NCBI RefSeq assembly: GCF_000350225.1
Contig: NW_005179308.1
Coordinates: 1 to 64,000, forward strand
Length of the DNA stretch: 64,000 nucleotides
Direction of reading: 5' to 3'
Source of the DNA: Chondrus crispus
Taxonomy: Eukaryota; Rhodophyta; Florideophyceae; Gigartinales; Gigartinaceae
Shown here: piece by piece, positions 27,783-38,739 of the stretch
Layout of the letters: the number at the start of each line of letters is the position of its first letter
How positions within the stretch are numbered: position 1 is the stretch's first letter
Made by a program: the position numbers and the translations under genes
Notes under the pieces: model-generated
The model's input: only the letters and a program-made list of their open reading frames with translations
What the model was told of the DNA's origin: nothing
The model's database searches: none

Positions 27783-30410
27783 TCAACGGCCCGAGCGGTT
27801 GGGGGGCACCGACGGGGTAGGACCGTAGCTGCCTGGAGGACAATAACTAGGGTGCGAAGGCACCCTCGTGTCCATGTCCTCAAGGGGGGGCATGGCTACC
27901 GCCCCGTACTGCGACCAGGAAGGCCCTGGACCGACCGGGGGCGCATGCGCGTTGACCATGGGAGAATCGTACCCCACCCCTTCGTAGGGGTCCGGCAACG
28001 CCGGACGCGGCATAGAGGCCGAGGGAGTGCGTGACGGAGCGACAAATGAGGCCGGAACCTGACGTATGGACCGGAGGGTGTCGCGTTCGCGGCGGTAGCG
28101 ACCGCGCTCCGCAGTGACACGCTCCAGGGAGTCAGATTGACGCCTCGAGGACTCCCTGAGGGCCTCCAGTTCGCCCCGCACTCGGTCTAATTGCGACGCG
28201 TACGTCGAGCGCTCCGCCCCGAGGTGGCGTGCTTCCTCACTACGGGCTAAGTACCAGCTGGCAAGGGTGCTCAGCAGGGTACCGACATGCCACGCTCGAT
28301 TGATCGAGCTCCCCAGGGCCCGTCCCAAGTCGGGAATAATCTTGATCTCGTCCCGGGGCAGCGCCAAGAACCGCGCGGCATTCCGACCCGGCGAGTCGCC
28401 CACGGAGGTGGCCAGAGGCGGAAGGGGTGGCACGGGCGAGACGGCAGCTGTACAGTAACTCGCATCCGAGGCGAGCGGGGCGCGAACCGGGTCTGTACCC
28501 GCGAACATAGGAGACGCGGGTTCCCCATCCAAATCGCGGTACCGCTTGCGGTAACCCAACCGTGACGCGGACCCCACGCCTCCGCCCCTACCCGAGGGAC
28601 CCGAAGCGGACGGTACAGGACGAGCCACGAAGGAGTCGTTCCGGTAATCATACACGAGAAAGGCGCTGCGTACGCCCGTAGCGAAGTCGGGCCACGAACG
28701 ACGATTACGCACGCTCACGGCACAAGCTCGGTGCATCAGATCTAGAACGGCACAGTGCGTCCACGCCACGTGCGGGGAAGACCGCTCCAAAGGGTGCAGC
28801 GGCACATCAGGGAGCGACGGCGCGACCCTGCCGAGGAATGCCAACACCCCGATGGGTTGCACAAACGCGCGGCCGTGCAACGAAACCTCGCTCATAAAGG
28901 CGTTCTCCAAGGACCACGCCCACTCTCGTTCCACGTTATAGATCAGGTCATCGTACGCCGGGTGACGTGGGTCCCCACATGCAAACCCGAAATGTTTGAG
29001 GGCAAAAGGGAGTAAGGGGTGAACACCGAGAGAAAGGAGAGCCTCCCGTACGCCCGCCGGAAGGGCCGGGAAGTCGCTTTTTGAGAGGCCTCGTTCGAAC
29101 GAGGCAGAAGCAAACACGCGGCCGTCCGACTCGTCCGCGTGACGATAGGCTGCCCAATCGTGCGGGGAGATCGCAATGGAATGAAGTCTCATCAGTGTGC
29201 AAGCGGATTTTTGAAGAGCGGCACGAGCCCTGGAGTATGCGTAGGGCCTCGGGCTGACATACAGCCCGACGATTTCCGAAAGGACGAAACGGCGAGGGCC
29301 CCGTGGGTCCCGATTGAACAAGTAGCAGGCCATCCGGTCAACGTAGTCTACTTCCTCGTGGCTGAACGCAAAGGTCCGATCGCTCGGGATCTCGTCCGGG
29401 AGCTGATAGGGCGCTCCGCCGCCCTCGGCAAGCAAGCGCCCTAGCGCGAGAGACGCCTCCTCGGAGAGACCGCCCTCGTACAGCATCCGGATGCGTAGCA
29501 TGTCGGGCCGAAGGCAATCCTTCGTAAGAAGCTCCCCCACCGTCAAGCCCGAGCGAGCATGACGACGCCACGGATACCTCAACCGACTGAGCAGCAGGGG
29601 CGCGGAGCGCTCGAGCGGCACGCCCAGCCACTGCGTGGACGTGTTAGAAGCCTCCTGCTCCACTCCCCCGCTATCCCGAGTCGACTCGGGAGGAACCCCA
29701 GGACGTCGGCAGCTGCCACAGGCGCCGTAGGATCCCTCGACTGGCTGATAGGGGGCGCTGTCGCCGCCCGCTGCGGATAACGCCTCGCGCGGGATGCCCC
29801 CGGGGGCGCCGGATACAAGAGGGATCGGCCCCTCTTCCTTGCCAGCTGCAGCCGGGTCTGCCTCCGTGACCGCGGCGCGAACCTCATTCACCACCGCCGG
29901 CCCTGCATGCAACTCTACTGAGAGAGTGGATTCTCGGGACCCACGGGCACGCTGGAACGGACTCGCCCGTGCGACAGCGACGACAGGGGCGCGACGACGC
30001 GCCTCGCCCCCGTCCGCTGCGACAGCGGACACCGACCCGCCCCCGCTCAGCGGGGGAGCCAAGGAGCTCGACGACGGGCCCTGCGACGAGGGTAGGAGGG
30101 GGGAAGGGGTCACGAGGGGCGACGGTGTACCCGTCATCACGCCGAGACGGTAGGGGCCCTCCGACAGAGCGCGTACAAGAAGCGCACGCGAGACCTCACC
30201 GGCGCGAGGGGGAAGGATGACACGCACGACGAAAGGCGGACGACCGCCGAGACGAGCTCTCGTAGGCAGTACGACGGGATGAAGAGGGGAGTAAGAAAAC
30301 GCACGTGTGAGCGCGCGGGGGTGTAGGGGGAATAACGACAGAAGGACACGCGGGAGGGAAAGAGGCCTCGGAGCAAGGGAGTGGCTTGTATCAATCTCAA
30401 TCACCGACAT
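27783..30410 (-). CDS. Conserved antisense ORF of the chromovirus (about 875 aa), unknown function
   Basis: Runs opposite to gag-pol, starting next to the 3' LTR. I choose ATG 30410 (MSVIEIDTSH) because the homologue at 61024 starts similarly (MSNRVLDTVP); an in-frame ATG at 30473 would lie in the LTR. Parts: low-complexity Pro/Ser/Ala-rich residues 1-300; a conserved core of roughly 300-620 with WRRHARSGLTVGELL, GAPYQLPDEIPSDRTF, SRARAALQKSACTLMRLH and SLGVHPLLPFALKHFGF; then GRVAPSLPDVPLHPLERS and RKRYRDLDGE; a coiled-coil-like stretch near 730-800 (RVRGELEALRESSRRQ); a Pro-rich tail. No signal peptide or membrane helix is obvious, so an envelope protein is unlikely. I recognise no family. 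Confidence 0.75.
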   Translation of the reverse strand: MSVIEIDTSHSLAPRPLSLPRVLLSLFPLHPRALTRAFSYSPLHPVVLPTRARLGGRPPFVVRVILPPRAGEVSRALLVRALSEGPYRLGVMTGTPSPLVTPSPLLPSSQGPSSSSLAPPLSGGGSVSAVAADGGEARRRAPVVAVARASPFQRARGSRESTLSVELHAGPAVVNEVRAAVTEADPAAAGKEEGPIPLVSGAPGGIPREALSAAGGDSAPYQPVEGSYGACGSCRRPGVPPESTRDSGGVEQEASNTSTQWLGVPLERSAPLLLSRLRYPWRRHARSGLTVGELLTKDCLRPDMLRIRMLYEGGLSEEASLALGRLLAEGGGAPYQLPDEIPSDRTFAFSHEEVDYVDRMACYLFNRDPRGPRRFVLSEIVGLYVSPRPYAYSRARAALQKSACTLMRLHSIAISPHDWAAYRHADESDGRVFASASFERGLSKSDFPALPAGVREALLSLGVHPLLPFALKHFGFACGDPRHPAYDDLIYNVEREWAWSLENAFMSEVSLHGRAFVQPIGVLAFLGRVAPSLPDVPLHPLERSSPHVAWTHCAVLDLMHRACAVSVRNRRSWPDFATGVRSAFLVYDYRNDSFVARPVPSASGPSGRGGGVGSASRLGYRKRYRDLDGEPASPMFAGTDPVRAPLASDASYCTAAVSPVPPLPPLATSVGDSPGRNAARFLALPRDEIKIIPDLGRALGSSINRAWHVGTLLSTLASWYLARSEEARHLGAERSTYASQLDRVRGELEALRESSRRQSDSLERVTAERGRYRRERDTLRSIRQVPASFVAPSRTPSASMPRPALPDPYEGVGYDSPMVNAHAPPVGPGPSWSQYGAVAMPPLEDMDTRVPSHPSYCPPGSYGPTPSVPPNRSGR

Positions 30411-30450
30411 GTTTCGCACCACAAGCACTCGTGACCGCGGACGTTCACCG

Positions 30451-30465
30451 TTGAGGGGGGGGCCG
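30451..30465 (+). other. Polypurine tract of the young Gypsy element
   Basis: TTGAGGGGGGGGCCG ends directly at the 3' LTR start. The other Gypsy copies have similar G-rich tracts at the same spot. Confidence 0.7.
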
Positions 30466-31165
30466 TGTAGCATAACCCCCCCCTGGGGGTTTAAATTAGA
30501 TTAGATCAAGAACTAGATCAGCTACTGTAGAGCGTCGAGCTCTACAGTACCACCGCGCGTGTCCACGTGTACACCACGGGGACCAGGGACATGCGCATAC
30601 ACGTGCACACGTGTACAACGCGCGAACGAAGCGCGCACGCACCACGGGTGATACGTGTACTGTCAGCCTCGACATAGCTGACAGTATTACAGTGCAGGCC
30701 GACCTGCACTACAGTAGCCCACTACAGTACCTCGGTACTGTAGTGTTATGATAGAGTGTTTTGTATATTAAATATGGAGCGGACCGACGGCGGCGGAAGG
30801 GGACAAGCACGGGCTTGTCCTCAACCGACCGCCAAGGTGAGTGCACCTAGCTTATTCTAAACGTCGCCTTCGCTCTTCGGGCGCGTTTAGTCGGAGCCGA
30901 GCCGGAGTGGACGCGCAGCACGCGAGCGAGCACGGAACCGCCTCCGCCCGTCAGCACTGGTACGTCACCCAGTGCTGCTCCGGGGCGTCGAGGCGTCGAT
31001 CCGCTCGTGCGTGCGCGCGTCCCTGCTCGCTCCCGCTCTACCACCGCTACCCGGGCCCGAGCCCGGTTCCGTAGCTGGTTGGCCCGCTTCACCCCTCCTC
31101 CGATCCGGGGTCTACAGGTCGAACTGCGCATACACCTCCAGTCGTCTGGGGGTGTTTATGCTACA
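30466..31165 (+). repeat. 3' LTR of the young Gypsy element (700 bp)
   Basis: Almost identical to 17907-18607. Its last base A joined to the TGGAG duplication makes an apparent ATG at 31165 that is a junction artefact, not a natural start. Confidence 0.92.
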
Positions 31166-32298
31166 TGGAGGTGTCTGGTAGACAGGCTTGTGCTACTTGC
31201 AGATATGTGGTCAGTAAGGGGGCACAGGGAATTGGACCGAATATGGATTCAGCCTTTCTCAAAGATGTTGTGGACAGGTGTCTTGTGGATTGTGTTCTGT
31301 ACGCACTTGACATTGACAATCCTCACTCCGCTTTTATAAGTAGCAAAAACACAGCATTGCGTGAGGCTCAGAATCTGAAGACAAAAGTATTGACTCCGTT
31401 TCCCAACGTTCCGCGTTCGCGGTTCTTACCAGTGAGGGAGGTCTTCAAATTACGATCTGCGCTCATTGCCCACGGTGATGCGAACAGTACAAACGTCGGC
31501 ATAAAGCCAATTGAATCTCGCTTGGGGCCAGTACTGGCTTCAAAAAATGTTCATCCCTACTCACTGTCAAGAAAACTTAGGTGTTATGCCCTCGACGTCG
31601 CTCTGTCCGAAACAGTTCAGAGCGTAATATCTATTACTAACGCAGAGGAGGTCGCCATATTACCAAAAGAGAGAAGCGCAATGTTCGCTGAGGTTTCGAA
31701 ACGTTTCGTTAACAGAAAGGATCACTATCATCGAGGGAACTGGTTGCTATCTGAAGAAATCGTTGCAATACCAAGTCGCCTGTGGGCTTCGGTAATTCTT
31801 GACATGGCTTCGACTAAGCGGCTGGCCTCATGGAGGGTCGTTGCCTCCGCTAACAGAAAGGCTATCGCTCAAATATTCCCGGTCTGTAACGACCCTGGAG
31901 AGGTTCCATCAAGTGAACTGAACAAATTTGCTCAACGATCTTTACAAAATGGAGAGGACGAGCTTCTTCCTCGTGCAGATTTTCTCCTGTGCCTCCGTGC
32001 CTTGAAAGTTATTGAACAGTACTGCTTTTTGCGCTCAAGACTCTCTGTCGGCCCTCTGAAGATGACGTTATCAATTGCAGGAATTCTTGAGTCCACTGCA
32101 TCGTGGACCAGTGTCCTGCACTCATTGGGGTTGGTCACCGCATATGACAGTACAGAGCGATTCAGGAAGCGGCTCATAGCGGAACGGGAGGAGTCTGCTC
32201 AAGGGGGATTTCAAAATATGAACTTGGACGACAGGGTGGTAACGGTTCAGATAGACAATTTTGACATCATGCCCTTCCATAGCGTAAAGGCCTCATGA
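31166..32298 (+). CDS. DUF6589-type protein, first part
   Basis: An ORF of about 377 codons beginning at the Gypsy boundary. Features: CATCRYVVSKG near the start, a long helical region (RLWASVILDMASTKRLASW, ALKVIEQYCFLRSRLS) and the end QIDNFDIMPFHSV, which resembles the 'DN-D' segment at the front of DUF6589 domains. It lacks a natural start because the gene begins left of the inserted element. It is followed 12 bp later by the second ORF on the same strand, probably one protein with an intron or frame change. Confidence 0.55.
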
Positions 32299-32310
32299 AA
32301 ATCTTTACCT

Positions 32311-33507
32311 ATGGTCAGTAGCACAGCAACTCAGTCCATATTCCAGAGCAGAAAAAGAAGGAGAACTTTTCAGGATAACCAGTCGACACCAACAGTGCGT
32401 AATGAGTTAGACCACTGGCTCGACTCGAAAAAGACGCTACCTTCCCGTGCCACCTTCGTCTCTTCCTTCAACGCACCAACGGATCAATGCATATTGAACA
32501 ATTTCTATGATGTCGTCTTCGGAATGGCATATCAAAACAGGGATAGGCTGCTTGGGTTATCGGAAGAGAGGGCGACGTACAACCGGGGGAAACGTGAGAT
32601 ACTCTACAAACATCAGGGTTTCAAATTCAGATCATTACTGCTGTCCTGCCTCAAGCAACACGGAGGCGCAGACCCAGAAAGTGACTTTCTATATGATCAG
32701 GACGTTATATTCGTTGATATAAGTCGCATGAGTGCTGCCGATATATTGACCATACATGGAAAACTCGCATTGCTTCAACAGTTCCTTCGCCCGGGTGAAG
32801 AAGGAACTCCGCTGTACATTATTGTAAGCGGAGACCAATTCACTTACAAGATGATTGTGAAGATTTGGCGTAAGTCGTACTTGGAAGGTCAGCGAAATTC
32901 TGGAAGCGATGCAGAATACGGTGAGCTCAAAGTTCACGAGTGGCTTATTCCCTTCCCGGGCTTCTTTCATGTGGAAATGCAAAGCCTGTATCCCCTCTGT
33001 AAGGAAATGTTGCACGGTCTCGGGTTGACGGAATTGGCGGAATGTGCTGGACTTTCCTCCAGTCAGGTTCAGAATGTATTGAAGCACAGTCATGCTTGCA
33101 ACAACTGCTCTTTACTTTTCAGCATATGCGGTGCGCTTATAATACATACTTCCGATCTCATTCAAGGAGAATGCCCGGATTTGAAGGACGCTCTGCAGGA
33201 CGTCCTTGCAAGTACAGCGTCCGGTGATGCAAGCAATACACGCTCTAAACTGCTTAAATGCACTACGGATAGAGTCACAAATGAAACAATGCTGCTTGGC
33301 CCACTTCTTCGTGAAAGAGTGCAGCATTTTTTCTCCAACAGCCCGAATGGGAAGCACTTTGTGGGGACTGTTCTTTTTTCATGCTTGTTCCCTACAGTCG
33401 GGTTACACGTATTGTCCCGAACAGGCCACACAGATGTCCTGGACAGCTTCTGGTTGCGCCAAAACCACCTACCGCACAGTTCAGAGCATTTGAAATATCA
33501 AGAGTAG
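32311..33507 (+). CDS. DUF6589-type protein, second part
   Basis: The core signatures I associate with DUF6589 are here: YIIVSGDQFTYKMIVKIW, then LIPFPGFFHVEMQSLYPL. DUF6589 occurs in repetitive proteins of fungi and animals; its biochemical role is not known. A basic segment near the start (SRKRRRTFQ) could be a nuclear signal. The C-terminal part has Cys-rich NNCSLLFSICG. Family call moderate: it rests on two motif blocks recognised by eye. Confidence 0.55.
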   Translation: MVSSTATQSIFQSRKRRRTFQDNQSTPTVRNELDHWLDSKKTLPSRATFVSSFNAPTDQCILNNFYDVVFGMAYQNRDRLLGLSEERATYNRGKREILYKHQGFKFRSLLLSCLKQHGGADPESDFLYDQDVIFVDISRMSAADILTIHGKLALLQQFLRPGEEGTPLYIIVSGDQFTYKMIVKIWRKSYLEGQRNSGSDAEYGELKVHEWLIPFPGFFHVEMQSLYPLCKEMLHGLGLTELAECAGLSSSQVQNVLKHSHACNNCSLLFSICGALIIHTSDLIQGECPDLKDALQDVLASTASGDASNTRSKLLKCTTDRVTNETMLLGPLLRERVQHFFSNSPNGKHFVGTVLFSCLFPTVGLHVLSRTGHTDVLDSFWLRQNHLPHSSEHLKYQE

Positions 33508-34030
33508 TACCTTCATTATGCTTTCTTTCGTTCGATAATACCCAGAATGACGTTCGACGACATTTTCAAGAACAACCAGGTGCCATGGTAGCTATAGTAA
33601 CCTCATTCACAGGAAGTATGGGATGCCCTTATGACAAACGTGGTTGGCTATACGTGCACTTAGATGAGATCTTGGAAATGCTCATTATTCGGCTTGTGAA
33701 AGGTCTGAATGTCGTCATGCTGCCGTACCTGGAAACAGCTGGGGCATGGGTGTTAGATGTAGCAAGGGCAAGGATGTTAATTCGAAGTGTGACTGGAGCG
33801 AGTCACTCTTATCGACCTTCTTGAATCCGTGATGATGGTGACGACGAGTGCAACCCTTTACAGCAGTACGACAGGAATGCTGTACAGAGTAGGAGTGTGA
33901 GTGCAATGTTACGTCTCATGCGGTTGAAAGGGTTTCTGTCGTCAGATCACAGGAACTGCGAAAGACTTTGGAACGTTTTTTCTTCTGACCCGAAGGACCT
34001 ACATGACGCGAAAAATCAGGAACTCTTCCT
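33508..34030 (+). CDS. DUF6589-type gene, third part up to a Gypsy insertion
   Basis: Coding potential continues in other frames: LYVHLDEILEMLIIRLVKG around 33650-33710, then LSSDHRNCERLWNVFSSD around 33935-33985, which runs to the insertion point at 34030 and stays open on the far side at 41521. The frame changes suggest small introns or decay. No start or stop of its own can be assigned. Confidence 0.4.
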
Positions 34031-34631
34031 TGTAGTATAACCCCTTGGGACTGGATTTAGATTAGATCAGCTACTGTAGAGCCCGAGCTCTACAGTACGA
34101 CGCGCACGAGCGCGCGCGCTGTCAGCACCGAATGCTGACAGCCTTACAGTACGCACGACCAGCACCCACTACTGTACCCGACCACAGTAGCACTACAGTC
34201 GAGTACTTACTGTACTGTAGTATGATAGGACTTAATTGTACATTAAATACGCGAGCGGACCGACGGCGGACGAGGGAGGACAAGCACGAGCTTGTCCAGA
34301 ACCCACGCCTCTGGTCAAGCTCGCCCCGCTTATTCTAGAACGGGTTCCCACTAGCCCGTATCTAGTTAGGAGCCGCGCGGGCAGGGGACGTGCGAGCACG
34401 CGAGCGAGCTTAGATCCGCCTCCGCCCGTCAGCGCTGGTACGTCACCCAGCGCTTCGCCGGGGCGTCGAGGCGTAGATCGGCCGGCGTGTGCGCGCGTCC
34501 CCGACTGTATCCGCTCTACCACTGCTACCCGGGCTCACCCAGTTCCGTTAGCTGGGGTTGCTTCCCTTCTCGGATCAGGGTCTAGCAGGACTGTGCATAC
34601 ACCCCGTCGACGTTGGGGTGTTTATGCTAGA
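34031..34631 (+). repeat. 5' LTR of the older Gypsy element
   Basis: Begins TGTAGTATAACCCC. Contains the same TAAATACGCGAGCGGACCG core as the other family LTRs. The primer-binding site TGGTCTCCCGACC follows at once. Confidence 0.88.
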
Positions 34632-34707
34632 GTGGTCTCCCGACCTAGAAGACCCCAAAGATCATTCCGAGACGGTTGTCGTTTTCGTCCGCGTCCGTAC
34701 GCGTCGA

Positions 34708-36720
34708 GATGAGCGAAGGGTCCCAACCCTCGATTCACTCCGCATCGACCGATGTGCAGGCGTCTGCGCTACGCGTCCGACACGACGACGGGGCCGCAGG
34801 TCCTCGAGATCGCGAACAGTCGCTGGACTACTCAGAAGGACGGGCTTGCGAAATGTATGAACGCATCGTGGATTATGTCGAGGATGTCCGGACATCCCTT
34901 CGTATCGACGTGACCGACCACGTCTACTCCCGCTGTACTGACGAGTCGCGCTCCCTCCACGAAGGCAGGTTTGAGCACGTGATTCAGTCCTTGGAGAATC
35001 TGCGCGCGCTCGGCGACCACTTGCACTGCGTCTAGTGTTGGTCGAGGACGCACGCATCGATTCTCCTTCGGCGGACCTTGCAGATCGACCCGCGAGTACG
35101 AACTCCGGGGTACAACGAAACCCGCAGCTTTCCCATCTGCCGAACAGATGGGAGCGCTCGCACATACGGCTACGGAACTCAACTCGACGCGCGCTCGTGA
35201 GTTAGAACAGAACTCGGCCGTAAGGTGGCCCGGAACCCCCCCGAGAGGGCCCGGTGCCACTGTTCCTCCGGGCGCGTCCGATGCGCAGGAGTGGCCTCCG
35301 ACTAGTGCCGTCACCAGTCGGAGCGCGGAGGATATCAAACCAACGGCCGACGCGAATTTCGCGTCCGAGACTAAAGCTCTGCCGCATGCCCCGGAAGCAT
35401 GCGGCAGTTGCGACAGATACCGTACGGGCACGACCAAGACGGTGGAGGAGCCGCTCGCGGATCCGGAGAACCCATATTCTCTGTCGATCCTCGCTGAGGC
35501 AGCTACCCGCCGGTAGATTACACCGAGCACCCCGGTCCGCTAGACGGACGTACACTACCCGTTACCCCGTCAGCCGCGTTCGTAAGATGGAACAGGCATC
35601 GGCCGAAAGGTTGTCCGGAGCCCCTCCGAGAGGGCCCGGTGCCACTATACCTCCGAACGCGTCCGAAGCGCAAGAAGGGAGTCCGACTGGTGCCGACACC
35701 AGTCGGGTCACTGGGCAGTGAAGCCCCAAGGCGGACGCAAATTTCGCGTCCGAGACCCAGGCGCTGCCGCATGTTGCCGGAGACACGCGGCAGATGACAC
35801 GCGTACCGTACGTGGCCGACAAAAGACGAGGAGATACTGCCTGCAGGTCAAGAGAACTGATTCTCTCTTGCGATCCCCGCTGCGGCAGCTATCAGCCGGT
35901 GGACCTCACCGCGCACACCGGTACGGTAAACTTCCGTACGCTACACGAATTTGTAAGCGGACTAGCTCCTGCGACCCGGGCCGCTGTGGCTGAGACGGTC
36001 CAACGATTGCCCGGACAACACAAGACAGACCTTCCAACGATCCGCCGTATGGCGACGGCGGGAAGCACAACGTGACGCGCCCGGCGCGGTTTGCCGCTGC
36101 CGGATCCGAAACCGGCAGCGAGGGGGAATCGAATCCCGAGGTCGCATGCGACTAGTTCGCCTGCGGTATCCCTCCACATAGGAGAAGATGATTGGCAGGC
36201 CGACCCTGTCCTCATTACGCGAGGCTACAAGCCCGTGGGGGGCCGACCTCCCACGCCAGCATGAAAGAGATCGACTAGAAGCTTCGCGACTGCGTTCGCG
36301 CACACGCTGAGAGCCGCGAGTGGTACGGACCACAAGGTCTCGGAGCTGTATATCTTCCGTCCGGCAGGAGGATGCGAGCCGTCCTGCGTGCCTCTGCTTA
36401 CTGACAACGAGGCACGCCACGCGGTACAGTTCGCGTCACGGAAGATAGCGCGTACGTGTGCTGGCTATGCCGTAAGTACGGCCACGTCATGCACGCGTGC
36501 CCGTTCCTGTCGCCAGAACAACGGATGTTCACGGCGTACAGGAACTACCGTTACCAGATGGAGACGCGCCCCGGAATGCGGAATCTCCTCCGGCAGTCGG
36601 CGGGCGAAGCCGGCCCCCGCGTCAAGGATTCCCGAACCGTTCGCGGGGGGCGCACGCTTCGCCCCACGAGGAGGCGGGTACCGTCGTAACGAGCTTGATA
36701 CTCGTGACCGACGCGGCTTC
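34708..36720 (+). pseudogene. Gag remnant of the older Gypsy element
   Basis: Readable stretches match the young element's gag: the start (MSEGSQPS), RTSLRIDVTDHVYSRCTDE and the zinc knuckle CWLCRKYGHVMHAC near 36460. The reading frame is broken repeatedly. Confidence 0.75.
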
Positions 36721-37421
36721 TGCCATGCGGATTCAAGGTACCCGCGCCAAGAAGGAAGAGGAACTGGGATCGATACCGGCTTCCTCCGGGGATACAGAAC
36801 GCAATCATTTCCATCCAGGATTGGGCAGAGGATCCGAATCCTCTGCCTTTGGACGAACGCGGAGCAGCCCCGACGTTGGCTGCTCCCCAAGTGTTGCAGC
36901 GTCCGGACGCTGCAAACCGAGGCCGCGAAGTACTCGGGTTTGATGTTCCCCTCTGCCCCACAAGAGGCCCTCGAGAACCCCGTTGGTCCGGTCGCGACCA
37001 AGATCCGCAAAGAAAGCGAAGGCGCCCAGGCTTCCGTAAGCACGACGTGTGTTAATGAAAGAGAAGAAACCCTGACCTCCGTAGGTCAGATGCCACGGAC
37101 CGACCGTGAAGGCACCTGAGCTTCCGTAAGCCCCGTGCACAAGATGGAGCGTGAGGGGTGTGCCAATGCAACACGCCCCGAAGATCCCACCGAACGCCGT
37201 GTCGCCGAGGGGATCGCACATGCGCTACACATCACCGACTTGACCGATTAAGTCGGGAAGGCAGGAGCTGGCCGACCTAGTTCCGCAGAGAGTACAGCCG
37301 CCGAGAAGGAAGGGATCGGTACGGACGACCCCCGGCCAAGTGCCCGCCGGCGACAGAAGACACTCGAACCATCACGATCGATCGTGATGGTGCGACTGAG
37401 CGCGTCTCCGCAGACTGCTGA

Positions 37422-37703
37422 GTGCACGCGCCTCCGCCGATAGACGCGCCACGGACGAGTACGACAACCCAGGTTGACCTTGCCGACAAGGTCACGCAGT
37501 ATGCCGTCGAACGATTACTCCGGCGTCGAACCATGAAGGATGGAACTACGGAGTTCCTCATCAAGTGGGCAGATTACGACACGCCCACCTGGACCGCGCG
37601 GACTCACTTCTCGGAGGAGTTGGTGTCTCGTTACGCCCAACGCCTCCGGAGGCGCGTCTGCAGGGACCTCACTTCGGGCGTGAACGCGGACGTTCACGCT
37701 TAA
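37422..37703 (+). pseudogene. Chromodomain remnant (end of pol) of the older Gypsy element
   Basis: AVERLLRRRTMKDGTTEFL and IKWADYDTPTWTARTHF match the C-terminal chromodomain of the young element's pol almost residue for residue. Other pol domains are not recognisable in this copy. Confidence 0.75.
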
Positions 37704-38739
37704 GCGGGGGCCCTGAACCGTCTCGTTACGGCTAAATTCAACGGCTCCGTTACGGTTAAATTAGTCTCTCGCGGTTAGAGACGGATGGGACGTTCGAAAG
37801 CCAAGCCGTATTGGCTTCCGAACGCCAAGGACGCGAAACGTAAGGACAGACAGTACGGACTGCCTGAAAGAAGTGTGGCCAGCGTAAGGATCGACGATGC
37901 CAAGACTGCAGTTAGCTCAAGGGGAAGGCAAATACCTCTTTCGGAGGTGGTGCACCAGACGCCCCCCGAGCAGGATCGCCGGACGTTCCGTTAAGTCCGG
38001 CAACCGCAGTGAGGGGACGCCCGACGAACGAGGCGAGGCGTCGCAGATTGCGGAGAGGAAGCGCGGCACGTAAGCGCAGAGACCGAGAAAGACTGTGGCT
38101 CGCGAGGACAGGAGGTCCCGGATACGACACCGAGCCGCCCTGCCGCCGGCTTATACCCGCACGAGTACAGCCGCGGCAAACCGCCACCGCCGCAGTCCGG
38201 AGATATGCAAAAACTAGGGGTCAGGAAAATTATACAGTCGTACCCCCGACATGGTCGCTGCGTACTGTACGCGGGGTGTGGCATGCACGACACGAACGAG
38301 CCGGTCTCACGGCGAGGGGCGCGAAGGAGAGGACGATTCCCGCGCGTCCGCGCCTTGGCCCCGACGGCGAGGAGCGCGAAGGAGAGGACGATTGCCGTGC
38401 GTCCGCCCCCTCGCCGCCGACGGCGGGGGCCGTGAAGGGGGAATGCGGGAACCCGCGGCGAACGCGAAAAGAATTTGGTCTGCGCATGACCGCACACACA
38501 TCACGGACTGTGCTGTGATTTTTTGGCAAAAAATGATTTTCGCGGGAAACATTTTTGTGATTTTTTTGGGGTGAGTTTTGGAAAGGCCTCACTGCCGTAC
38601 CTGTGCGCTCACGAGTGCACGGGTACTGTACACGGCAAGCGTCGTAGACGCTGCGGGCTGTACAGGCCGGACGGACACTGACAGGACGGCGGCACGGGGC
38701 CTCCGTACTCTTCGGATGAGTACGCGCGGACCCCCCTGC

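Larger units (their letters stand above)
17907..31165 (+). mobile_element. Young Gypsy chromovirus, 13.3 kb, TSD TGGAG, looks whole
   Basis: LTRs lie at 17907-18607 and 30466-31165, with TGTAGCATAA...TTATGCTACA ends and a perfect 5-bp target duplication TGGAG (17902-17906, 31166-31170). Order: LTR, PBS, gag, pol with chromodomain, a 1.8-kb spacer, a long antisense ORF, polypurine tract, LTR. By eye the LTRs differ by about one substitution and one homopolymer length, so insertion is very recent. I see no break in gag or pol. It is much longer than a normal 5-7 kb Gypsy because of the extra 4.5 kb after pol. Confidence 0.92.

Noticed and set aside
27783-30410. Antisense ORF as a retroviral envelope gene
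   Set aside because: No signal peptide, cleavage motif or membrane helix is visible, and the gene is antisense to gag-pol.
31165-31170. ATG at 31165 as the start of the DUF6589 gene
   Set aside because: The A comes from the LTR end and the TG from the target duplication; it is a junction product.
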